Assembly: GCA_026770585.1 (NCBI GenBank) | Contig: MU646402.1 | Span: 433,063-443,062, forward strand | Length of the DNA: 10,000 nucleotides | Direction: 5' to 3' | From: Baffinella frigidus | Lineage: Eukaryota > Cryptophyceae > Cryptomonadales > Baffinellaceae | Part shown: positions 5,956 through 10,000 of the stretch, piece by piece | How the letters are laid out: every line of letters starts with the position of its first letter | Position numbering within the stretch: the first letter of the stretch is position 1 | Translations under genes and position numbers: made by a program | The notes under the pieces: model-generated | Seen by the model: only the letters and a program-made list of their open reading frames with translations | Databases searched by the model: none | Told to the model about the DNA's origin: nothing

Positions 5956-6215
5956 CATGAACATCCGTCCACGTCCATTTGTGTGTGCGCAACACCCGGT
6001 CACGTCCGTGTGTGTGTGCTCAACACCGCGTGCCATCAAATTCGCGCGGTACTCAACACCCTGCCACGTCCATTTGTGTGTGCGCAACTCCCGGTCGCCG
6101 GTGTCCTTCTATCCACCTTGTGAAGTGTGTCGATCGAATTTGAGGGGTGCTTTTCGTCCACGCGTGTGTGCGCGTCACCCGGTCACGTCCACGCGTGTGT
6201 GCTGATCGCTCTGTC
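5956..6215 (+). repeat. GT-rich minisatellite with exon 4 fragment
   Basis: More ~31-bp units (ACGTCCATTTGTGTGTGCGC and variants). Embedded at 6031-6048 is TGCCATCAAATTCGCGCG, the last six codons of exon 4, followed by a GTACTC donor-like site. 6090-6165 is partly unique sequence with no feature I can name. Confidence 0.7.
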
Positions 6216-6223
6216 ACATCCAG

Positions 6224-6298
6224 GTATACGACGCGTTCCATCTGGCGTGGGCGGGCGCACATCCTCAAAACGAGGAGGAAGGCGACGATCTCTCCCAG
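6224..6298 (+). CDS. predicted exon 5, full copy
   Basis: CTCTGTCACATCCAG precedes and GTTCTA follows a 75-nt block of 25 codons, phase 0 to phase 0. It reads DAFHLAWAGAHPQ followed by an acidic EEEGDDLSQ. The copy at 6532-6595 differs by synonymous CAA/CAG and GAA/GAG changes plus two indels that break its frame. An 11-base identity with exon 4 (GACGCGTTCCA, coding DAFQ/DAFH) may hint at an older relation between exons 4 and 5 or be chance. No family recognised. Confidence 0.65.
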
Positions 6299-6314
6299 GT
6301 TCTATTCTCCCTCC

Positions 6315-6402
6315 TTCATATACGCCGCATATACGAGTACATATACGGGTATACGCGTCTTATACGCGTGTACTCGTCATATATACGCGTATGATACGCG
6401 TA
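6315..6402 (+). repeat. CGTATA-rich alternating tract
   Basis: Dense TATACGCGTAT-type words able to form cruciforms. A family-1 element is inserted at a TA within it at 6403. Confidence 0.75.
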
Positions 6403-6506
6403 TATCCCTTAAGTGACCAGTAGGCTCATACGCCCTACCGTAGGGCCCTAGGACCTGCCTAGGGCTTCCACGGGCGATGATTCACCCGTTGGTCACTTAA
6501 GGGATA
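6403..6506 (+). mobile_element. family-1 inverted-repeat element, 104 bp
   Basis: Terminal repeats TATCCCTTAAGTGACCAG and TTGGTCACTTAAGGGATA match over 17 bases. The 35-bp double-hairpin core lies at 6431-6465. The right half (GGGCGATGATTCACCCG) differs from the other copies. The outer TA dinucleotides may be a TA target duplication, giving a CGCGTA-TACGCG empty site. No ORF. Confidence 0.85.
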
Positions 6507-6531
6507 CGCGTATTATACGTATACGCGGCGG

Positions 6532-6595
6532 ATATACGCGTTGCATCTGGAGTGGGCATCCTCAGGACGAGGAGGAGGGCGACGATCTCTCCCAG
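6532..6595 (+). pseudogene. frameshifted copy of exon 5
   Basis: It aligns with 6224-6298 end to end but lacks 3 nt near the start and 8 nt in the middle, shifting the frame; the end GACGATCTCTCCCAG and a GT donor are kept. The acceptor is replaced by CGTATA DNA. Remaining differences are mainly synonymous. Confidence 0.7.
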
Positions 6596-6617
6596 GTCCC
6601 ATCCGCCCTCCTCCTTT

Positions 6618-6722
6618 TATCCCTTAAGTGCCCAGGCCGTCAAATTTGATGGCCAAGAGGTCCTAGGCAGGTCCTAGGGCCCTACGGTAGGGCGTATGAG
6701 CCTACTGGGCACTTAAGGGATA
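6618..6722 (-). mobile_element. family-1 inverted-repeat element, 105 bp, perfect 18-bp termini
   Basis: TATCCCTTAAGTGCCCAG at 6618-6635 is perfectly complemented at 6705-6722. The family core is in reverse orientation at about 6659-6694. The other half carries GGCCGTCAAATTTGATGGCC, its own palindrome (6635-6654). No ORF. Confidence 0.9.
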
Positions 6723-6774
6723 CGCGGCACGTCGTATGCGCCGCGTGTACGTGTGTACGAGTCGTATACGCCTT

Positions 6775-6858
6775 TCCCCTAAGTGGCGAGTAGGCTCATA
6801 CGCCCTACGGTAGGGCCCTAGGACCTGCCTAGGGCGAGTCAGGGTGAATATTCTCCCG
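6775..6858 (+). mobile_element. family-1 element, right terminus missing
   Basis: It begins CCCCTAAGTGGCGAGTAGGC and has the core at 6801-6835, then AGGGTGAATATT as in the 4205 copy, after which CGTATA DNA resumes without a matching right end. Flanking CGTATA-rich DNA covers 6723-6774 and 6859-6900. Confidence 0.75.
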
Positions 6859-6901
6859 GCGCGTATATGCGTCGTATGTGCGTATGCGCGTATACGCGGC
6901 G

Positions 6902-7024
6902 TTCCTGTTGATACAAAAAGATGGTGTGCAGATCCGCATGTTGACGTGGAGCACGAAGCTGAATAGACGGTTCTGTGAAGCCCACTTTGTTGTGGAGCAA
7001 GACGCTCCAAGGGGGGATGTTTGA
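6902..7024 (+). other. orphan open island, about 40 codons, unassigned
   Basis: The frame from 6902 to the TGA at 7022 reads protein-like sequence (KDGVQIRMLTWSTKLNRRF, then CEAHFVVEQDAP) with no low complexity, unlike its surroundings. There is no convincing acceptor or donor, no second copy in the window, and the minus strand is also open. It may be a decayed gene fragment. Confidence 0.25.
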
Positions 7025-7085
7025 CGCCAATTTCCTCGTCCAAAATTAGACGCCACTTGAAACTATAACGTCCAATTCCCCCCTT

Positions 7086-7111
7086 GTAAGTAAGTAAGTA
7101 AGTAAGTAAGT
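7086..7111 (+). repeat. (GTAA)n microsatellite
   Basis: Six and a half GTAA units, preceded by CCCCCCTT-like sequence. No neighbouring feature explains it. Confidence 0.95.
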
Positions 7112-7147
7112 CGGTGGAGCCATTTGCTGGGAACACGCCAGGGCGTC

Positions 7148-7496
7148 CTTCGGAAACCTAATTTTCGGCCTGGGAGCCGGCCCGCCCCCCAAATTTTGGC
7201 CTGCCCGTCAGCAACTTTTATCTTGTCAGCAATTTTTTATCAAATCGCGAGCACGAAGTCGCTCGCGTTTGAAAAAAGTTGGACACACTGTCTAAGCTCA
7301 AATAAAAGTAGAAGGACGCAAGAGGGTGTGTCGTTGACTCACTTTTGCAACCTCAACTGGAATTTACCACACGATTGGAGCCTTCAAAGAATGTTCTGTC
7401 CTTTTGATAGATGGACAGTTCTCATTAAGTCAGGACGTGACCAAATTTATGTGGCGATCCTGTGCGAATAAAATTCGCGAAATTAGGTTTCCGAAG
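7148..7496. mobile_element. 349-bp terminal-inverted-repeat element
   Basis: The 17-bp termini CTTCGGAAACCTAATTT (7148-7164) and complement (7480-7496) are perfect. Inside are a CGCGAGC/GCTCGCG hairpin (7240-7272, bulged), a direct repeat of GTCAGCAA...TTTTATC (about 7207-7240), and a small GCGAAT/ATTCGC stem at 7464-7478 near the right end. The base composition is AT-richer than its surroundings. The open frame covering it (7124-7471) resembles no transposase, so it is probably non-autonomous. AATTTTCGGCC at 7160-7170 is also present in the family-2 element at 3739. Confidence 0.65.
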
Positions 7497-7556
7497 CCCA
7501 CCCAGGACACCAGTGTGAATTTGCCCAAAGTTGATCCTGAGATTCTTCCCTGGGAA

Positions 7557-7717
7557 CCACACAGCGGCCTTCGGAGGGATCTTGAATAACACCCAAGCGG
7601 TAATACCTAGGACCCTACGGTAGGCAAACCGTAGGGACATAGGGGGGTTCCTACGGATAAGGTAACGGAAACTCGGGCTCTCAGCGCCCGAAAATCCCTT
7701 CTTAGCCCGCTGTGTGG
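7557..7717 (-). mobile_element. family-2 inverted-repeat element, full length 161 bp
   Basis: Termini of 24 bp, starting CCACACAGCGG at 7557 and ending CCGCTGTGTGG at 7717, match at 20 positions. Inside, CCCTACGGT-AGGCAA-ACCGTAGGG is a 9-bp perfect stem. It is reversed relative to the copies at 3335 and 3739 and is the most complete of the three. No ORF and no clear target duplication. Confidence 0.8.
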
Positions 7718-8150
7718 ACACTCCAAACGTCAGCGATTGGATCGATTGTCACGCGCAATAATGTTTTATTCGTACCAGGAAGCTCTTTCAAGAATAGGGG
7801 GCCTCAACCTTAAATTCTGATGTGTGATCTGGCCACTCGAGGATAGAAGTGTAACTATTTTTAAAAAAAAACTTTACTAGTCCTTTACAAGTGGACCGCT
7901 GTGTAGTAATTTTCACACAAATAGGGTCGTTTGGTCACGTATCTCAGGTTATAACCCGAGATACGTGACCAAGCCTGCCCGTGACTGGTACTAAATGTAA
8001 CAACCCCACATTTAAAATGGTCCCACTTCCAGCCTCGAGTGGGGCGTGGACTTGCTGTGGGCGACGTGTTTTGTCTTTTTCCTTCTATAGTACCCTCTTA
8101 AAGGTCCTGTTAATCGGTCCTAACCTAGTGAAAAGGTGTCAATTTTTGAA
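7718..8150. other. AT-richer region without gene; 42-nt palindrome at 7931-7972
   Basis: No exon-like block is found. 7931-7972 is a near-perfect palindrome, TTGGTCACGTATCTC outward and GGTTATAACC at the centre with one mismatched pair. TGTGTAGTAATTTTC at 7900-7914 is identical to 1903-1917 inside the fold-back element. A short TAAATGT/ACATTTA stem lies at about 7992-8014. Confidence 0.6.
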
Positions 8151-8159
8151 CTGGAGCAG

Positions 8160-8197
8160 GTCCCGAAAATCTGCATCTCGGACCTGGACGCAACGCT
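8160..8197 (+). pseudogene. 5' fragment of exon 6
   Basis: After CTGGAGCAG the first 12-13 codons of exon 6 appear (VPKICISDLDAT against VQKICISDLDAT; CTG/CTA synonymous). Four bases present in the other copies are then missing and similarity ends. Confidence 0.65.
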
Positions 8198-8261
8198 AGT
8201 GACTATACGTCTCGAGGCAGTGAATTCAGTGTAACATCAGTGAATTCACACCGAAATGATG

Positions 8262-8339
8262 CCTGGTCAAATGACCCAGACGTATAACCACCAGGTCACA
8301 CACCTGGTCAAATGACCCAGACGTATAGCCACTAGGTCA
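8262..8339. repeat. two 37-bp direct repeats containing a hairpin
   Basis: Units at 8262-8298 and 8303-8339 differ at two positions. Each contains GGTCA-AA-TGACC, a perfect short hairpin, and CCTGGT against ACCAGG across the unit. A pair of CAGTGAATTCA words lies just upstream (8219-8246). Two units only; no leader or cas genes, so not a CRISPR array. Confidence 0.8.
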
Positions 8340-8440
8340 GGCGGATGGGGACACCGCTTCACACCGCTATCTACTCCCACCGTCACGCACCAGAATCGAA
8401 GGTTGAGGGTCCCTCCTTTCAAACGTGTTTCCTGGTACAG

Positions 8441-8506
8441 GTCCAGAAAATCTGCATCTCGGACCTAGACGCAACGCTCCCCTAGTGCGAGTTTGGCGAG
8501 GAGTTC
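8441..8506 (+). pseudogene. exon 6 copy with in-frame stop, truncated
   Basis: After GTTTCCTGGTACAG it is identical to the first 66 nt of exon 6 except one base that turns AAG into TAG (CCC TAG). It ends at GAGGAGTTC, where the CT array begins. It cannot encode the full exon unless TAG is read through. Confidence 0.8.
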
Positions 8507-8681
8507 TCTCGCTTTCTCCCTCTCCCGCGCTCTCTCTCCCTCACTCTCTCTCTCTCGCGCTCTCTCTCCTTCTCTCTCTCCCTCTCTCGCGCTCTCTCGC
8601 GCGTTCTCTGTCTCTGTCTCTCTCTCCCTCTCTCTATGTCTCTCTCTCGTGCTCTCTCCCTCACCCTCTCTCCCTCTCGAG
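8507..8681 (+). repeat. CT-rich microsatellite
   Basis: CTCTCT with CGCG and GTCT interruptions, between the truncated and full copies of exon 6. It forms an expanded pyrimidine tract reaching the CGAGCAG acceptor. Confidence 0.95.
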
Positions 8682-8684
8682 CAG

Positions 8685-8783
8685 GTCCAGAAAATCTGCA
8701 TCTCGGACCTAGACGCAACGCTCCCCAAGTGCGAGTTTGGCGAGGAGTTCCACCAGCTACTCTGCTCCTCGCTCTCCGTCATG
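8685..8783 (+). CDS. predicted exon 6, full copy
   Basis: Preceded by a 175-nt pyrimidine tract and GAGCAG. 33 codons, phase 0, reading KICISDLDATLPKCEF, then GEEFHQLLCSSLSVM. The donor GTCACC is weak, and the frame stays open well past it (proline-rich to about 8860), so the 3' boundary is uncertain. Two upstream partial copies share the first 13-22 codons. KICISDLD loosely recalls the KxCxLDxD segment of guanylate kinases, but the following residues do not fit and I make no assignment. Its phases agree with exons 5 and 7. Confidence 0.6.
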
Positions 8784-8898
8784 GTCACCTCCCCCCTCCT
8801 CCCCGCCCCGCACCCCTCCCCACCTGGGCCAGCACTGTGTGGGGAAGGCGGGCCCACGGCACTGTGTTTGACGTTTATAAATGCCTCTCTGTCTCTCC

Positions 8899-8908
<10 letters not shown>
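8784..8908 (+). other. post-exon 6 C-rich sequence
   Basis: Proline-rich open continuation of exon 6 or intron. No copy elsewhere and no clear alternative donor. Confidence 0.35.
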
Positions 8909-8930
<22 letters not shown>

Positions 8931-9047
8931 TACATACACACACACATACATACACACACACACACACACATACATACATACATACATACATACATACATA
9001 CATACATACATACATACATACATACACACATACACACATACATACAC

Positions 9048-9078
<31 letters not shown>

Positions 9079-9115
9079 TACATACATACATACATACATA
9101 CATACATACATACAT

Positions 9116-9189
<74 letters not shown>
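8909..9189 (+). repeat. compound (CA)n / (TACA)n microsatellite
   Basis: Alternating CA and TACA tracts over 281 bp, with the order CA, TACA, CA, TACA, CA suggesting an internal duplication (long TACA blocks at about 8970-9025 and 9079-9134). CT-rich DNA flanks both sides. All six frames are open with H/T/Y or V/C/M repeats; none is a gene. Confidence 0.97.
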
Positions 9190-9191
<2 letters not shown>

Positions 9192-9240
9192 TCTCTCTCT
9201 CTCTCTCTCGCTCGCTCGCTCTGCTCTCTCTCTCTCTGCA

Positions 9241-9326
9241 ACCCGCAACCCTAAACACTAAACACTAGACCCTAAACCCTAAACACTAAACACTAAACAC
9301 TAAACCCTAGACCCTGAACCCTAAAT
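9241..9326 (+). repeat. CACTAAA/CCCTAAA heptads
   Basis: A mostly CACTAAA-CCCTAAA array ending in CCCTAAATGCAG, which provides the acceptor of exon 7. Confidence 0.85.
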
Positions 9327-9330
9327 GCAG

Positions 9331-9422
9331 GCGGGAGGGAACATAGGGCCCGAAACACCGTTCGGGCCGAAAGAGTTTATGGTCGCGTTCGCGCGCGCGA
9401 TGCATTCCGTGCCTGCGGACAG
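9331..9422 (+). CDS. predicted exon 7, longest copy
   Basis: 92 nt between CTAAATGCAG and GTTTAG, read as 30 codons plus two bases: GGNIGPETPFGPKEF, then MVAFARAMHSVPAD. It enters in phase 0, as exon 6 requires, and leaves in phase 2. One alternative frame is closed by TAG, the other is open but arginine-rich. The copy at 9827-9863 shows TTC/TTT and GCG/GCT synonymous changes in the chosen frame. The region is rich in GCGC. The gene presumably continues beyond the window. Confidence 0.55.
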
Positions 9423-9428
9423 GTTTAG

Positions 9429-9655
9429 AACCCGAAACCCTAAACCCTAAATCCTGAACCTTGAAACCTAAACCCTAAACCCTACACATTTCACTCTAAT
9501 CCCTGGACCCTACACCTGGACCCTACACGCTACACCCTACACCCTACACCCTACACCCTACACCCTAAATCCTAAATCCTAAACCCTACATATTTCACTC
9601 TGGACCCTGGACCCTAAAACCTACACCCTACACCCTACACCTTACACTCCGAACC
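9429..9655 (+). repeat. mixed heptads CCCTAAA, CCCTACA, CCCTGGA
   Basis: Contains a repeated CATTTCACTCT / TATTTCACTCT block (9487-9497 and 9590-9600), each followed by CCTGGACCCTA-type heptads, indicating an array-level duplication. No gene. Confidence 0.8.
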
Positions 9656-9659
9656 CTGA

Positions 9660-9697
9660 GCGTTCGCGCGCGCGATGCATTCCGTGCCTGCGGACAG
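9660..9697 (+). pseudogene. 3' copy of exon 7
   Basis: The last 38 nt of exon 7 are repeated exactly, with a GTTCGC donor-like site, but heptads abut the 5' side and there is no acceptor. Confidence 0.65.
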
Positions 9698-9826
9698 GTT
9701 CGCCTCCCCTCTCCGTCGACTACCAAGGTTTCAGGGCCCCGGATATCCGGGGGCAACGTGACCAAATTTGCACCAGATGTAGACCCTAAGTTGATTGCCT
9801 CAGGGCAAGTTGGCTTTTGATGGCAA
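9698..9826. other. unassigned spacer
   Basis: Unique sequence with CCCCGGATATCCGGGG at about 9738-9753, a perfect 16-bp palindrome when read across GATATC. No exon-like copy. Confidence 0.4.
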
Positions 9827-9863
9827 CGTTTGCTCGCGCGATGCATTCCGTGCCTGCGGACAG
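9827..9863 (+). pseudogene. diverged 3' copy of exon 7
   Basis: Codons for FARAMHSVPAD are retained (TTT and GCT instead of TTC and GCG) with a GTTCAT donor-like site; a TGA lies a few codons upstream in this frame and no acceptor is visible. Confidence 0.6.
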
Positions 9864-9869
9864 GTTCAT

Positions 9870-9985
9870 GTACTCCCTAAACCCTCGACCCGAAATCCGG
9901 AATCTGGAACCCGCAACCCGCAACCTGCAACCCGAAACCTGCTACCCGGAATCTGAAACCCGAACCCTGAAATCTGAAACAGAAG
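9870..9985 (+). repeat. degenerate CCCGAAA/CCTGCAA heptads
   Basis: Period-7 words (CCCGCAA, CCCGAAA, ATCTGAAA) continue the heptad theme with more G and more decay up to the window end. Confidence 0.7.
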
Positions 9986-10000
9986 AGTGCAGCTGAATCG

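Larger units (their letters stand above)
1996..9422 (+). other. inferred intron-rich gene of unknown function, seven exons in window
   Basis: This is the span of the gene model; the exons are listed separately. Six introns connect seven exons with compatible phases: 1996-2097, 2510-2666, 4454-4551, 5485-5559, 6224-6298, 8685-8783 and 9331-9422, about 232 codons plus 2 nt. All introns begin GT and end AG; donors are GTGAGC, GTGCGT, GTGCAC, GTACGC, GTTCTA and GTCACC, the last being weak. Intron lengths run from a few hundred bases to more than 2 kb, filled with simple repeats and inverted-repeat elements. I do not recognise the protein. The main support is that extra copies of exons 2-7 differ mostly at synonymous positions in the same frame. 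The 3' end is probably beyond the window. Transcript evidence is absent. Confidence 0.5.

Noticed and set aside
7124-7471. 115-residue frame as a transposase
   Set aside because: Covers an inverted-repeat element but shows no catalytic motif or similarity I can recognise; it starts outside the left terminus.
8262-8339. CRISPR-like repeat pair
   Set aside because: Only two units with a 4-bp gap, in eukaryotic DNA, with no associated genes.
8685-8783. Guanylate kinase fragment
   Set aside because: Only a loose KICxxDLD resemblance; the conserved residues that should follow are absent.
8465-9254. Long open frames on both strands (253-258 residues)
   Set aside because: They run through CT, CA and TACA microsatellites and consist of H/T/Y or C/V/M runs; only 8685-8783 within them is exon-like.
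1-10000. tRNA or rRNA genes
   Set aside because: No cloverleaf with conserved D and T arms and no rRNA core segments were seen on reading both strands.

Overview
The window looks like nuclear DNA of a GC-rich eukaryote, most likely a microalga or similar protist; I cannot place it further. The reasons are heptads of the plant/algal telomere type (CCCTAAA on the + strand) throughout, several short inverted-repeat elements, long compound microsatellites, and short protein-like islands bounded by AG acceptors and GT donors. There are no bacterial operons, rRNA or tRNA. Most long open frames here are low-complexity artefacts.

Layout: 1-1640 is two families of degenerate minisatellite around a large fold-back inverted repeat (472-632). 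1641-1770 holds telomere-like motifs in both orientations. 1815-1961 is a second fold-back element with a 4-bp target duplication. From 1996 to 9422 I infer one intron-rich gene on the + strand: exon 1 at 1996-2097, exon 2 at 2510-2666, exon 3 at 4454-4551, exon 4 at 5485-5559, exon 5 at 6224-6298, exon 6 at 8685-8783, exon 7 at 9331-9422. Their phases (0, 1, 0, 0, 0, 0 at the six junctions) fit without a break, giving about 232 codons, probably incomplete at the 3' end. I do not recognise the protein.

The striking feature is that exons 2-7 each occur in three or more local copies, full or partial, in gene order. Differences between copies are strongly enriched at synonymous third positions in exactly the frame of the gene model (four of four between two exon 3 copies). 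Introns consist largely of pyrimidine-rich simple repeats: heptads (CCCTAAA, CCATAAA, CCCTCAA, CCCTACA, CACTAAA), CT/CA/TACA arrays, a GT-rich minisatellite of about 31 bp, and CGTATA-rich stretches. Non-autonomous inverted-repeat elements sit among them: a family of four around a 35-bp double-hairpin core (4205, 6403, 6618, 6775), a second family of three (3335, 3739, 7557), and single elements at 2859-3039 and 7148-7496.

What is seen directly is repeats, inverted repeats, exon-like copies and codon-position bias. Gene identity, splicing and transposition are inference without transcript or database support.
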